Shown: positions 34,391 through 44,377, numbered from the stretch's first letter. The stretch: DNA of 64,000 nt from Dickeya poaceiphila (GCF_007858975.2 NZ_CP042220.2:3968001-4032000); one strand, 5' to 3'. Numbers and translations: made by a program. Notes: generated by a model from the letters alone, not told the origin.

Positions 34391-35257
34391 TTACCCTACC
34401 CGTAACTGATGCGCCGGTGAAGGAGAAGGCTTGCCGACACTGGCGGCAATATCCAAATCGCGGTTTTGCAGCAGCAGAATCTGCGCAGCCACATCGCTGA
34501 CCATCGCTTTGTAACTGGCCGTCCAGCGCGCAAACACGTTGTAAATGACCACGGCCGGAATCGCCGCCACCAGACCGATGGCCGTCGCCAGCAGGGCTTC
34601 GGCAATACCCGGCGCTACCACCGCCAGATTGGTCGTCTGAGACTGGGCGATGCCGATAAAACTATTCATAATGCCCCAAACCGTGCCGAACAGGCCGACA
34701 AACGGCGCGATGGCGCCCACCGTTGCCAGATAACCGGTTCCGCGGCCCATCTGACGCCCAATAGCCGCTACCCGACGCTCAAAGCGAAACGCAGTGCGCT
34801 CCTTGATGCCGTTATTGTCGTCGGAACGCTCGGACAAGGTCTGCTCATTACGGGCGTCAGCCAACAGTTGCAGCGACACGCTACCGGGCTTGAACACGGC
34901 GGCAATATCCGCCGCGTCATCCAGCGTACGAGCATCATCCAACGCCTGATATTCAAGACGAATACGATTTTTGGCACCCATCAGGCTGGCGCTTTTGCCA
35001 AAGAAAATCGCCCAGGTAACCACCGATGCCAGCAACAAGCCAATCATCACCACTTTTACTACTACGTCAGCGTGCTGATACATTCCCCATACGGAAAGAT
35101 CAGTGCTCATCAGGCTACCGACGGCTCCTGTCGGCGGCAGCACAGAGGGTGCGCCTGCTGCGGCTACGGTCGTGCCGGTCGTTATCGGTGTCGATGCGGG
35201 TGCTGCCAGCGCATTACCGGTGATACCCAGTAAAACGAACGCCATCACGCGATGCAT
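34391..35257 (-). CDS. exbB: TonB energy-transducing protein ExbB, with exported N-terminal extension
   Basis: This three-helix inner-membrane subunit of the Ton motor has 288 residues from the ATG at 35257 (GGTGG 5 bp upstream), about 45 more than E. coli. The extra N-terminus starts with a signal-like helix ending ALA, then a Thr/Ala/Pro-rich stretch to about 50. Membrane helices lie near 75-95, 180-200 and 225-245; GLFGTVWGIMNSFIGIA is the conserved core. Longer ExbB forms of this kind are common in other gamma-proteobacteria. A TTG at 35365 would extend it further and is not favoured. Confidence 0.93.
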   Translation of the reverse strand: MHRVMAFVLLGITGNALAAPASTPITTGTTVAAAGAPSVLPPTGAVGSLMSTDLSVWGMYQHADVVVKVVMIGLLLASVVTWAIFFGKSASLMGAKNRIRLEYQALDDARTLDDAADIAAVFKPGSVSLQLLADARNEQTLSERSDDNNGIKERTAFRFERRVAAIGRQMGRGTGYLATVGAIAPFVGLFGTVWGIMNSFIGIAQSQTTNLAVVAPGIAEALLATAIGLVAAIPAVVIYNVFARWTASYKAMVSDVAAQILLLQNRDLDIAASVGKPSPSPAHQLRVG

Positions 35258-35406
35258 AACGCCACCGAACACCAGGCCGGGCTGACACCGGACTGAAGAT
35301 CCCCGTTGGTTACTATTCTTATCAGCCGTATACACGCTGTGCCTCCACCCATCATTCTCATGCAACCGTTAATCCGGCGAAAATGATACCAAACCTGGAA
35401 TTAATT

Positions 35407-35425
35407 GATAGTCGTTCTCATTATT
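35407..35425. promoter_or_regulatory. Probable Fur box upstream of exbB
   Basis: On the minus strand the 19 bases AATAATGAGAACGACTATC match the Fur consensus at about 14 positions and contain the common AATGAGAACGA core. The box is 150 bp before the exbB start. Iron control of exbBD is established in enterobacteria. The rest of 35258-35612 holds no gene; a 15-bp direct repeat (aacattttcatctta) lies at 35495 and 35511. Confidence 0.7.
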
Positions 35426-35612
35426 ATTTGCACATTTTACTGCGCGATTTTCCCCAACGCCGTCATCTTGCTCCATGCTTGACATCGCGTCAGTAACATT
35501 TTCATCTTAAAACATTTTCATCTTAACAATAAAAGCCGCCCCCTATGCTTACAGCCGTGATAACGTACAGAGATATGGACGCAAGGAATGTTTGAGCTAC
35601 AGGTAACGCCGT

Positions 35613-36806
35613 ATGACGAGTAAAAAAATCGCCACCGCGATGGTGGCCGCCGGGCGCAGCAAGCGCGTCACCCAAGGGGCAGTCAACCCGGTGATTCAAC
35701 GTGCCTCTTCACTGGTATTCGACAGCGTACAGGATAAGAAACAGGCTGCTATCAACCGTGCCAAGGGTGCCTTGTTTTATGGCCGTCGCGGCACCCTGAC
35801 CCATTTCGCCTTTCAGGACGCCATGACCGAACTGGAAGGCGGCGCGGGCTGCGCGCTGTACCCCTGCGGCGCAGCAGCGACTGCCAACGCCATCGTCTCA
35901 TTTGTCTCGGCGGGCGATCACCTGCTGGTCACCGGTTCCGCTTACGAACCGACGCAGGATCTGTGTAACAACGTGCTGAGCAAAATGAACATCAGCACCA
36001 CCTTTTTCGATCCCATGATTGGCGGGAACATCGCCAGCCTGATCCAACCCAATACCAGAGTGGTATTTCTGGAATCACCCGGTTCCATCACCATGGAAGT
36101 GCAGGATGTTCCAGCGATTGTTGCGGCGGTTCGTCGCGTTAACCCGGATATCGTGATTATCATCGATAACACCTGGGCTGCCGGCGTGTTGTTCCGCCCG
36201 CTTGACCTTGGCGTAGACATCTCAATTCAGTCCGGCACCAAATATATCTGCGGTCACTCCGACACCATGATTGGCACCGCCGTCGCCAACACGCGCTGTT
36301 GGGACCAACTACGCGAGCAGTCTTACCTGATGGGGCAAATGGCCGACGCCGACAGCGCTTACATGGCCAGCCGCGGACTGCGCACGCTCCAGGTCCGGTT
36401 GCAGCAGCATCAGGAAAACGGCCTGCGCATAGCGCGCTGGCTGGCGAATCGCCCGGAAGTGGCGACGGTGAATCATCCGGCGCTCCCCAGTTGCAAAGGG
36501 CATGAATTCTTCGTACGGGACTTTAGCGGCAGTAACGGTCTGTTCTCGTTTGTACTGAAAGAGCAACTGAGCAGAGCACAACTGGCTCATTATCTTGACC
36601 ATTTCAACCACTTTCACATGGCCTATTCCTGGGGTGGCTTCGAATCGCTGATTCTGGCTAACCAGCCGCAAGAACTGGCGGCGATTCGCCCGGCTGGCGG
36701 TGTTGACTTTACCGGTACGCTGATACGGTTGCATATCGGCCTGGAAGATTGCGACGATCTGGAAGCCGACCTGGACGCAGGTTTCAGGAGATTGCAGGAA
36801 ATGTGA
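35613..36806 (+). CDS. metC: Cystathionine beta-lyase
   Basis: This 397-residue PLP enzyme converts cystathionine to homocysteine, pyruvate and ammonia. The PLP lysine is Lys210 in [24 protein letters not shown] and [10 protein letters not shown] (PLP-contacting Asp) are typical of MetC. It is divergent from exbB, as in E. coli. I could not see a clear MetJ box by eye. Product homocysteine is also the substrate of the mmuM enzyme at 1681. Confidence 0.96.
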   Translation: MTSKKIATAMVAAGRSKRVTQGAVNPVIQRASSLVFDSVQDKKQAAINRAKGALFYGRRGTLTHFAFQDAMTELEGGAGCALYPCGAAATANAIVSFVSAGDHLLVTGSAYEPTQDLCNNVLSKMNISTTFFDPMIGGNIASLIQPNTRVVFLESPGSITMEVQDVPAIVAAVRRVNPDIVIIIDNTWAAGVLFRPLDLGVDISIQSGTKYICGHSDTMIGTAVANTRCWDQLREQSYLMGQMADADSAYMASRGLRTLQVRLQQHQENGLRIARWLANRPEVATVNHPALPSCKGHEFFVRDFSGSNGLFSFVLKEQLSRAQLAHYLDHFNHFHMAYSWGGFESLILANQPQELAAIRPAGGVDFTGTLIRLHIGLEDCDDLEADLDAGFRRLQEM

Positions 36807-36997
36807 CGCCACTACCTTACCGGCCCCCTGATGCTACTGTGGTAAATCAGGCAAAACGTATATGATGAACAGCAACAACGATGAGAATGTGTTTACCTTT
36901 TTTACCCTATTTTACCCTATTCTGATGCTCGTTTTTCCGGCTCAGCGCGGCGTAGTGACGCGGCTTCAGGGGTTACAAAAACCAGACAGGATGAAAT

Positions 36998-37657
36998 ATG
37001 AGTGTTGTTCATGAAATAATCCAGGCGCTGTGGCAGCAAGACTTCAGCGTACTGTCCAATCCACAGGTGATATGGTGGGTTTATGGCGTGCTGTTTACCA
37101 CCCTGTTTCTTGAAAATGGGTTATTGCCTGCTTCCTTCCTGCCGGGCGACAGCCTGTTATTGTTGAGCGGTGCGCTGATCGCCAAAGGCGTGATGAGCTT
37201 CATTCCCGCCACAATCATGCTGACCGTGGCTGCCAGTCTCGGTTGCTGGTTGAGCTACCTGCAAGGGCGCTGGCTGGGCGACACCCCGCTGGTGAAGAAA
37301 TGGTTACACCAGTTGCCAGACCAGTATCACCAACGTACCCACAATCTGTTCCAGCAGCATGGGTTGGCTGCGCTGCTGGCAGGCCGTTTTCTGGCGTTTG
37401 TACGCACTCTGCTGCCAACCATCGCCGGCATTTCTGGACTCAACAGCACCCGCTTTCAGATTTTCAACTGGCTGAGCGGTTTTCTGTGGGTCACCGGCAT
37501 CATTACCATGGGTTACTCCCTCAGCCAGATTCCGCTGGTGAAGCGTTATGAAGACCAGTTCATGACCGTTTTGTGCATCCTGCCGCTGGTGCTGCTATTG
37601 AGCGGTCTGGTGGGGATGTTGCTGGTAGTCTGGCGTAAAAAACGCGCTATGGCCTGA
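36998..37657 (+). CDS. yghB: DedA-family membrane protein YghB
   Basis: This 219-residue inner-membrane protein of the DedA/VTT family has membrane segments near 25-45, 50-80, 140-165, 170-190 and 195-212. The [20 protein letters not shown] and [20 protein letters not shown] motifs, with the essential acidic and Arg residues, match YghB. Members act in lipid translocation and envelope homeostasis. Same position as in E. coli, between metC and yqhC. Confidence 0.96.
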   Translation: MSVVHEIIQALWQQDFSVLSNPQVIWWVYGVLFTTLFLENGLLPASFLPGDSLLLLSGALIAKGVMSFIPATIMLTVAASLGCWLSYLQGRWLGDTPLVKKWLHQLPDQYHQRTHNLFQQHGLAALLAGRFLAFVRTLLPTIAGISGLNSTRFQIFNWLSGFLWVTGIITMGYSLSQIPLVKRYEDQFMTVLCILPLVLLLSGLVGMLLVVWRKKRAMA

Positions 37658-37693
37658 GAAAAAACGGCGTAGCAAACGGTACGTACTGTGCGA

Positions 37694-37718
37694 GTTGGCG
37701 TGTGCTGATCACGCCAAC
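37694..37718. terminator. Hairpin between convergent yghB and yqhC
   Basis: A 9-bp perfect stem (GTTGGCGTG / CACGCCAAC) with a 7-base loop lies between two converging genes, 36 bp after the yghB stop. It could serve both strands. Confidence 0.6.
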
Positions 37719-37728
37719 GCCAGGCAAT

Positions 37729-38652
37729 TTAGTTGCTCTCCACCATACCCGCTCCTGAACGTAGCCGGTTCACTTCATCACCCGGCGTAGCACCAAAGAA
37801 GCGCTTGAACTCGCGGCTGAACTGCGAAGGGCTTTCATAACCTACCTGCATTGACGCCGTATTCGCCTTCAACCCGTCATGCACCATCAATAAACGTGCC
37901 TTGTGCAACCGGTAAGACTTCAGGTACTGCACCGGTGATGTGTTGGTCACCGCCTTGAAGTTATGGTGAAACGCCGACACACTCATGTTCACTTCCAGTG
38001 CCAGACGCTCCACGCTCAGGTTCTCTGCGTAATGATTTTCGATATAGCGCAGCGCACGGGCAATCTGGCTGAAATGGCTGTAGCGGTTCATCAGCGCTTG
38101 CAGTGAATCGCCGCAAGGTCCGCACAACACATGATAAAGCACTTCACGCACAATCCACGGACCCAGCACTCTGGCGTCGCGGGGATGCGCCATCGCCTCA
38201 AGCAGCCGTTCCGTCGCACACAAGATTGCCTCGTTAAGCGGCACACTGCTGATACCAGCGGTGTCAGGCCGCCGTTTTTCGTTACAACCGTCATCACCCA
38301 TCTCAATCAACAGGTCTTGTAGCATTGGGATATCCACCCGAATGGAAATACCGACCAGCGGATTTTCCGGGCTGGCAAAATTTTCACACTCGAACGGCAG
38401 CGGCACCGTCATCAGCAGGTAGTTATCCGGGTCATACTGGAAGACTTTGTCGCCCATATACCCCACTTTATGCCCCTGAAAAATGATCACGATGCAAGGG
38501 TCATACAGCACTGGCGCCCGCGCAATGTGGCGGTCGGCGTAAATCACCCTCACCTGTGGAATCGGTGTCTGGCTAACGCCATTCCCTCTGGTATGCAACA
38601 TCGCCAGATTGACTACACGCTGGCGTGAACTCGGATTCTGCATAGTATTCAT
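37729..38652 (-). CDS. yqhC: AraC-family regulator YqhC
   Basis: This 307-residue protein has an AraC N-terminal domain (about 25-180) and a C-terminal double helix-turn-helix (about 200-295; [21 protein letters not shown]). In E. coli YqhC senses reactive aldehydes and activates yqhD-dkgA. Here it is divergent from a nitroreductase gene that precedes yqhD, so the regulon probably includes that gene (inference). Its position corresponds to E. coli. Confidence 0.9.
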   Translation of the reverse strand: MNTMQNPSSRQRVVNLAMLHTRGNGVSQTPIPQVRVIYADRHIARAPVLYDPCIVIIFQGHKVGYMGDKVFQYDPDNYLLMTVPLPFECENFASPENPLVGISIRVDIPMLQDLLIEMGDDGCNEKRRPDTAGISSVPLNEAILCATERLLEAMAHPRDARVLGPWIVREVLYHVLCGPCGDSLQALMNRYSHFSQIARALRYIENHYAENLSVERLALEVNMSVSAFHHNFKAVTNTSPVQYLKSYRLHKARLLMVHDGLKANTASMQVGYESPSQFSREFKRFFGATPGDEVNRLRSGAGMVESN

Positions 38653-38849
38653 CTCTTACTGACAACCGAAATAAAGTGACATATCCCGGCAATAGAATCA
38701 CCCTTTTCTACGGATTCTTGCAGAAACAGGCAATACATAGCGAGAAATGAGCATTGCTGGAATACCAGTAGCAGCCGAGAATAAAATCCATCGCCACACC
38801 ATTGTGGTCAGCATGGTTTCACTTCTGCCATGTATAACAAGGAATCCGC

Positions 38850-39590
38850 ATGAATCACACTATTGAGCTACTCACACAGCACCGCAGCGAACGCAGTTAT
38901 CTGGATAAACCCATTCCGGAAGAGGTGCTGTCCGCCATTATCGACAGCGCACATCTGGCGCCTACGTCGGTGAATTCACAGCAAGTTTCCATCGTAGTGG
39001 TCCGCGACCCGGCGCGGCGCGCCCGCATCGCAGAGCTGGCAGGGGGGCAGCCCTGGATTGCACAGGCTCCGGTATTCCTCACGCTGGTGCTGGACATGCA
39101 TAAAACCGCAACCGGCATCGCCATGAGCGGCAACACGCAGCACGCGCATGAGAGTGTTGAAAGCATTATTTCTGGTGCAACCGATGTGGGTATCGCGCTG
39201 GGTACCTTGATCGCTGCTGCGCACTCCTTTGGTCTTGGCATCGTACCGATAGGCGGTGTGCGCCGTAATCCGCAAGCGATGATCGAACTGCTGGAACTGC
39301 CGTCGCTGACATTCCCGGTGGCAGGGCTGGTATTGGGCTACGTAGATAAACCTGCGCACCAGAAACCACGCCTGCCGCTGGAAACCTTTCGTCATGAAGA
39401 GGTTTACCGCACCGGGCCGCTGGCGGCAGCAATCGAACAATACAATCACACCCTGATTAATCACTGGAAGCAAACGGGACGCAGCGATGGCGATGCCTGG
39501 GGGAGTAATACCGCCGGTTACTATCAACACGTCTATTTCCCCCATGTCCTGCCTGCGTTGTTGCAGCAAGGCTTCAAACTGGACCAGTAG
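38850..39590 (+). CDS. Nitroreductase-family NADPH oxidoreductase (NfsA-like)
   Basis: This 246-residue FMN protein reduces nitro or quinone compounds. HRSERSYLDKPIPEEVLSAII (about 12-32) and PTSVNSQQVSIVVV are FMN-contact regions, and FGLGIVPIGGVRRNP is typical of NfsA-type enzymes. AAGGA precedes the ATG at 38850. It lies between yqhC and yqhD, 35 bp before yqhD, and is probably cotranscribed with it. E. coli has no gene here, so this is an addition to the aldehyde-response cluster. Confidence 0.9.
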   Translation: MNHTIELLTQHRSERSYLDKPIPEEVLSAIIDSAHLAPTSVNSQQVSIVVVRDPARRARIAELAGGQPWIAQAPVFLTLVLDMHKTATGIAMSGNTQHAHESVESIISGATDVGIALGTLIAAAHSFGLGIVPIGGVRRNPQAMIELLELPSLTFPVAGLVLGYVDKPAHQKPRLPLETFRHEEVYRTGPLAAAIEQYNHTLINHWKQTGRSDGDAWGSNTAGYYQHVYFPHVLPALLQQGFKLDQ

Positions 39591-39625
39591 TACTGTGGAC
39601 CAGTAATACTATAAGGGAGTTAACC

Positions 39626-40789
39626 ATGCAGAACTTTACGCTTCATACCCCAACCAAAATCCTGTTCGGCGAAGGACAAATCGCCGGGCTGGCTGACCAG
39701 ATACCGGCAGATGCCCGTATTCTTGTCACCTACGGCGGCGGCAGCATCAAGAAAAACGGCGTGTTTGATCAGGTGACCAACGCGTTGAAAGGCCGTAACG
39801 TACTGGAGTTTTCCGGTATTGAACCCAACCCCACCTACGAAACGCTCATGAAAGCAGTGGAGATTGTCCGCAAGGAAAAAATCGACTTCCTGCTGGCCGT
39901 AGGCGGCGGTTCGGTGGCAGATGGCACTAAATTCATCGCAGCGGCGGCACACTACACCGCCGCTGACGACCCCTGGCACATCCTGCAAACCTGGGGCGCG
40001 CATATCGACACCGCCATTCCGCTGGGCGTGGTGCTGACCCTGCCGGCGACGGGTTCTGAATCCAACAGTGGCGCAGTGATCACCCGTAAGAGCAGCGGTG
40101 ACAAACAGGCGTTCATGAATCCGCTGGTATGTCCGCGCTTTGCAGTGCTCGACCCGGTCGTCACCTATACCTTGCCTGAACGTCAGATAGCCAACGGCGT
40201 AGTGGATGCTTTCGTCCATACCGTCGAGCAGTACCTGACCTACCCGGTGAATGCCAAAGTACAGGATCGCTTCGCCGAAGGTCTGTTGCTGACGCTGATT
40301 GAAGAAGGTCCGCGTGCGCTGAAAGAGCAGCAAAACTATGATGTGCGCGCCAACGTAATGTGGAGTGCCACCATGGCGCTCAACGGCCTTATCGGTGCCG
40401 GCGTACCGCAAGACTGGTCTACCCACATGCTGGGCCATGAGATCACCGCCATGCATGGGCTGGATCACGCTCAGACGCTGGCTATCGTACTACCGGCCAT
40501 GCTCAATGAGCGCCGCGTCCAGAAACGTGAAAAGCTGCTGCAATACGCCGAGCGCGTCTGGAACCTGCGTGACGGTTCAGAAGATCAACGTATTGATGGT
40601 GCGATCGCCGCCACCCGTGCCTTCTTCGAGCAGATGGGCGTACCGACCCGCTTGTCAGACTACCAGTTAGATGGCAGTTCTATTCCGGCGATGGTGGCGA
40701 AGCTCAACGAGCACGGCATGACTGCGTTGGGTGAGCGCCAGGACATCTCGCTGGATATCAGCAAACGCGTGTATGAGGCCGCCCGCTAA
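39626..40789 (+). CDS. yqhD: NADPH-dependent aldehyde reductase YqhD
   Basis: This 387-residue iron-type alcohol dehydrogenase reduces toxic aldehydes such as glyoxal, acrolein and malondialdehyde with NADPH. The cofactor loop AVGGGSVADGTKF (about 91-103) and the metal-binding DAFVHTVEQY and AMHGLDHAQTLAIV blocks match E. coli YqhD. AAGGGAG lies upstream of the ATG. It is the second gene after the nitroreductase. Confidence 0.97.
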   Translation: MQNFTLHTPTKILFGEGQIAGLADQIPADARILVTYGGGSIKKNGVFDQVTNALKGRNVLEFSGIEPNPTYETLMKAVEIVRKEKIDFLLAVGGGSVADGTKFIAAAAHYTAADDPWHILQTWGAHIDTAIPLGVVLTLPATGSESNSGAVITRKSSGDKQAFMNPLVCPRFAVLDPVVTYTLPERQIANGVVDAFVHTVEQYLTYPVNAKVQDRFAEGLLLTLIEEGPRALKEQQNYDVRANVMWSATMALNGLIGAGVPQDWSTHMLGHEITAMHGLDHAQTLAIVLPAMLNERRVQKREKLLQYAERVWNLRDGSEDQRIDGAIAATRAFFEQMGVPTRLSDYQLDGSSIPAMVAKLNEHGMTALGERQDISLDISKRVYEAAR

Positions 40790-40820
40790 CCCCGCCAGAC
40801 TGACTTTTCGACTATACTTA

Positions 40821-40854
40821 AGACAGTGCCGCGACAGGCGTGCAGGCACTGTCT
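40821..40854 (+). terminator. Hairpin downstream of yqhD
   Basis: A 10-bp perfect stem (AGACAGTGCC / GGCACTGTCT) with a 14-base loop starts 32 bp after yqhD. No T run follows. Confidence 0.5.
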
Positions 40855-40895
40855 GAGGTGAAAGATCAATTTTGGTGTGAAAAACCATCCCGATA

Positions 40896-40919
40896 CGCCG
40901 CCGTTTTGGCGGCGTTGTT
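40896..40919 (+). terminator. Terminator-like hairpin upstream of dkgA
   Basis: A 7-bp GC stem (CGCCGCC / GGCGGCG) with a 5-base loop is followed by TTGTT. With the preceding hairpin it suggests that dkgA is not simply cotranscribed with yqhD. Confidence 0.55.
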
Positions 40920-40997
40920 CTCTCATCGCTATCTTGCCGCCACGCCGCCAGACTCCTCCACGGCCAGGCGCTGAAGGCGCACAACAAGGAGAATGAC

Positions 40998-41843
40998 ATG
41001 ACAATGCAACCTCTGGTCAAACTGGCTGACGGCAATATCATGCCCCAACTGGGTCTTGGCGTCTGGCAAGCCAGCAATGAGCAAGCCACCGCCGCCGTTA
41101 CCGAAGCCCTGAATATCGGTTATCGCGCCATTGATACCGCCGCCATTTATAAAAACGAAGTGGGCGTCGGCAAAGCGTTACAAGCAACGGCTATCCCGCG
41201 CAGCGATATTTTCATCACCACCAAACTATGGAACAGCGATCAGGCGCATCCGCGTCAGGCGCTGGAGGAAAGTCTGCGCAAACTGCAACTGGAGTACGTT
41301 GACCTGTATCTGATCCATTGGCCGCTGCCGGAGCAGAATACCTACGTTGAAGCCTGGCGCGGATTACTCAATCTCAAGGAGCAGGGCTTGGCGAAAAGCG
41401 TCGGCGTCTGCAACTTCAACCCTCACCATCTGCAACGCCTGAAAGAGGAAACGGGTGTAATGCCGGTCATCAATCAGGTAGAACTGCATCCACTTTTCCA
41501 ACAGCGCATGTTGCATACCTGGAACACCACACATTACATTCAGACCGAATCCTGGAGTCCGCTGGCGCAAGGCGGAGAAGGCCTATTTGACCACCCGGTG
41601 ATCCACGCGCTGGCGAAAAAATACGACAAGACACCGGCGCAGATCGTGATTCGCTGGCACCTGGACAACGGTTTGGTGGTGATCCCTAAATCCGTTACAC
41701 CGGCGCGTATTCGGGAAAATTTCGCGGTGTTTGATTTCCGGCTGGAGAAAGAAGAGTTGAGCGACATGGCTGCGCTCGATTGCGGCAAGCGACTGGGACC
41801 GGACCCGGATCAACCACGTACCGATGCGCCGCGCAAAGACTGA
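40998..41843 (+). CDS. dkgA: Aldo-keto reductase (2,5-diketo-D-gluconate/methylglyoxal reductase)
   Basis: This 281-residue NADPH-dependent TIM-barrel reductase acts on 2,5-diketogluconate and methylglyoxal. Catalytic Asp in GYRAIDTAAIYKNE with Tyr in the same block, Lys in FITTKLWN and His in LYLIHWPLP form the tetrad. The C-terminal IPKSVTPARIRENF loop binds the NADPH phosphate. AAGGA lies 7 bp before the ATG at 40998. Just after the gene is a 15-bp tandem duplication (41847-41876). Confidence 0.95.
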   Translation: MTMQPLVKLADGNIMPQLGLGVWQASNEQATAAVTEALNIGYRAIDTAAIYKNEVGVGKALQATAIPRSDIFITTKLWNSDQAHPRQALEESLRKLQLEYVDLYLIHWPLPEQNTYVEAWRGLLNLKEQGLAKSVGVCNFNPHHLQRLKEETGVMPVINQVELHPLFQQRMLHTWNTTHYIQTESWSPLAQGGEGLFDHPVIHALAKKYDKTPAQIVIRWHLDNGLVVIPKSVTPARIRENFAVFDFRLEKEELSDMAALDCGKRLGPDPDQPRTDAPRKD

Positions 41844-41846
41844 TAC

Positions 41847-41876
41847 CAAATCGATTGTGTTCAAATCGATTGTGTT
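41847..41876. repeat. 15-bp tandem duplication
   Basis: CAAATCGATTGTGTT occurs twice directly in tandem (41847-41861 and 41862-41876) between dkgA and ftsP. Confidence 0.95.
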
Positions 41877-41904
41877 ATGGTGCCCCGCGCCCTGAGCGCG
41901 GGCA

Positions 41905-43314
41905 TCAGGGCTGAACCACCAGTTGGCCGGTAGAGCCGCGGTCCGCCATTTCCAGCGTATGGCTGTAATACAGAAACGGGAACTGCGACGTGGAGAACTG
42001 GCTGAAATACACCAGCAGTTCGACATCATTTTCCACCCACACCGTATCTTTCCAGCCGCTGTCTTCCGGTGGAGTCAGGCCACCGTTCACGCTGCGTACC
42101 AAAAACGCCGCCCCTTGAATATGAAAAGGCTGCGGTTGATCGGCATGAACGATCCAACGCTCATAACGCCCGACCTGTGTTTGTACATCCACGCGGCTCA
42201 TGTCCCACACCGCGCCATTGATGCCAGGCAGGCTATCACCGAGGCGGAATTCACGCGTCCGGCTGACTGCACCGTCAATCAGATTATCGGTTAGTAAGCG
42301 CATCGGCAGGGTGTTGGTCACCAGCGGCATCAGGCCGGTAGGCCGCAAAGTTAATACCGCTGAAGACACCAGAATAGTCGAAGGTTCGAACAAGCCACGC
42401 AGCCGCTGCATGATGCTGGCGGACTCGCCGGCGGTCAATGTCACCTCGTCGCCCTGAGACATATCGATCAACACTTCGCGGCGCTCGCCGGGCGCCAGCG
42501 AAAGCTGATTTAGCGCCATCGGCGCGGGCAGAAAACCTTGATCGTTGGCGATAAGGCTCATCGGTCGTCCGTCGCTCATACGCATCACATAGCGGCGGGC
42601 GTTGGAAGCATTGAGCAGGCGCAGACGTACCCAGCCGCGGGAGACCTCCACATACGGGTTCTGTGCGCCGTTCACCAGCAACGTATCCCCGATGAAGCCG
42701 CCGTTGGCCGGCGGGTTGTACAATGGCGCGCCGAAATTATCCAGGCGCTTATCCTGAATAATCAGCGGGAAATCATCCACGCCGTAATGATTGGGAATCG
42801 GCAGCGACTTGCTGAGGTTGTCCTCCACCAGCCACAGGCCAGCCAGGCCGTTATAGACGTGAGGCGCCATGCGATTGGGCGTATTGGCGTGATACCAGCA
42901 GGTGGCCGCCGCCTGACGAACCGGCAGCACTGGCGACCAGTCCATATTCGGCTGAATCATACGGCCCGCACCGCCCATCAACGACCCCGGAACCTGTAAA
43001 CCGCTCACGGTCATCGCCACCGGCTCATTAAGACGGTTGCTGTAGACCAGCTTCGCATCATCATCACTGAACACGCGTACCGTCGGGCCAAGATAACGAC
43101 CGTTAAATCCCCATACCGGATTTTTTCGCTCGCCGGAGAATGACCAGTGCGCCCGTTGCATAGTCAGAAAGACCGGCTGCCCTCGACGGGACTCCAGCAA
43201 AGGTGGAACGGGAAGAGGGTTTTTCCCGCCATCGGCTCTGGCGGTCAGCGGCATTGCACCCGCGCATAGCGCAATACCCGATGCCTGAATAAACTGACGC
43301 CGACTCAATGACAT
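41905..43314 (-). CDS. ftsP: Cell division protein FtsP (SufI)
   Basis: This 469-residue periplasmic protein stabilises the divisome under stress. The Tat signal SRRQFIQASG at 4-13 is a classical substrate. The multicopper-oxidase-like cupredoxin fold is recognisable (CWYHANTPNRMAPHVYNGLAG near 138-158), but as in E. coli the copper ligands are not complete. The start at 43314 gives MSLSRRQF; an upstream ATG adds four residues. It lies downstream of plsC on the same strand, 85 bp away. Confidence 0.96.
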   Translation of the reverse strand: MSLSRRQFIQASGIALCAGAMPLTARADGGKNPLPVPPLLESRRGQPVFLTMQRAHWSFSGERKNPVWGFNGRYLGPTVRVFSDDDAKLVYSNRLNEPVAMTVSGLQVPGSLMGGAGRMIQPNMDWSPVLPVRQAAATCWYHANTPNRMAPHVYNGLAGLWLVEDNLSKSLPIPNHYGVDDFPLIIQDKRLDNFGAPLYNPPANGGFIGDTLLVNGAQNPYVEVSRGWVRLRLLNASNARRYVMRMSDGRPMSLIANDQGFLPAPMALNQLSLAPGERREVLIDMSQGDEVTLTAGESASIMQRLRGLFEPSTILVSSAVLTLRPTGLMPLVTNTLPMRLLTDNLIDGAVSRTREFRLGDSLPGINGAVWDMSRVDVQTQVGRYERWIVHADQPQPFHIQGAAFLVRSVNGGLTPPEDSGWKDTVWVENDVELLVYFSQFSTSQFPFLYYSHTLEMADRGSTGQLVVQP

Positions 43315-43399
43315 AATGACTCCCAAAACCTGTTCAACCCTTTATTCCATTTCAGGCCGTAATGCTTCCCGCACGCTTACCGTACCTGCTCGCGTTGGT

Positions 43400-44137
43400 T
43401 CAGCGTTTTTCCGCCGCTTCACGTTGCGCGACTTCAGCGTCCAACTGGGCAATTTTCGCCGCCATCAGGTCATGGCAATAAGCCGCCAGTTCACGTACTT
43501 GATCTTTTCCGTAGGCACTGCAATCCACCGGCGGCAATATCTCAACAATCACATGGCCGTTGTTCCAGCGGTTTAGTTTCACTTTGTTGTGAGTGCTGGA
43601 CACACAGATAGGCACTACCGGCACCCCGGCGGCAATCGCGGCATGGAAAGCGCCGGTTTTGAACGGCATCAAGCCGCGCCCACGGCTTCGTGTGCCTTCC
43701 GGAAACATCCACACCGAAATATTGCGCTCTTTAATATGCTCCACCACCTGTGAGATGGTGCTATGCGCTTTGGCTTTATTATCCCGGTCAATCAACAAGT
43801 TGCCAGACAACCAGTACAACGGACCGAAAAACGGTATCCACACCAGACTCTTCTTGCCTACCGTTACGGTACGCGGCATCACCACATTCGCTGCCGTCAC
43901 CATGTCGTAGTTGTTCTGATGATTGGCGATATAGATGCAGTTGCCGTCAAAGTCGGCAGCGTGCGGATAACGCAGCTCCACCTTAAGACCAAATACCACC
44001 GACAGATGTCCGAACAGACGACCAAACCGGGCAACATGACGGGGATCTCTCGGCGTAAACAGGCAATAGACAAACCCAGCCAGGCAAACCACTACGGAAA
44101 AAACCGTCACCACCAAAAAGCGGAAAATGAATAACAT
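43400..44137 (-). CDS. plsC: 1-acyl-sn-glycerol-3-phosphate acyltransferase
   Basis: This 245-residue membrane enzyme acylates lysophosphatidic acid to phosphatidic acid in phospholipid synthesis. The catalytic HX4D is NHQNNYD (His73, Asp78), and the glycerol-phosphate-binding motif FPEGTRSRG is at 145-153. An N-terminal membrane helix lies at about 3-25. The start at 44137 has GAGG 5 bp upstream; six extra codons to 44155 are unlikely. Same order as E. coli (parC-plsC-ftsP). Confidence 0.97.
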   Translation of the reverse strand: MLFIFRFLVVTVFSVVVCLAGFVYCLFTPRDPRHVARFGRLFGHLSVVFGLKVELRYPHAADFDGNCIYIANHQNNYDMVTAANVVMPRTVTVGKKSLVWIPFFGPLYWLSGNLLIDRDNKAKAHSTISQVVEHIKERNISVWMFPEGTRSRGRGLMPFKTGAFHAAIAAGVPVVPICVSSTHNKVKLNRWNNGHVIVEILPPVDCSAYGKDQVRELAAYCHDLMAAKIAQLDAEVAQREAAEKR

Positions 44138-44326
44138 AACAACCTCATTAGCCAACAGCCGCCGCTAGTATAACGGCTTCGCGCTAAAACACACGGCGAA
44201 CCTTGCCACAGCAGACCCTGTTCTCTACCCGAAAGCAGCCACCGGACGGACAGGGAATGACGAAAAGGAACCGCGACGGGAAATGCCATCTCCGCGTCGG
44301 TACCCACTGGAAAGAAGGTATGCCTC

Positions 44327-44363
44327 GATCACAGCCCGCCGCACGCAACGGCGGGCTGTGATC
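44327..44363. terminator. Hairpin downstream of parC
   Basis: A 15-bp perfect stem (GATCACAGCCCGCCG and its complement) with a 7-base loop lies 14 bp after the parC stop on the minus strand. It has no T run, but its strength suggests transcript-end or processing function between parC and plsC. Confidence 0.65.
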
Positions 44364-44377
44364 CTGCGCAAGAAAGA

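Noticed and set aside
35530..35612. MetJ box before metC
   Set aside because: I looked for AGACGTCT-type repeats and found none convincing.
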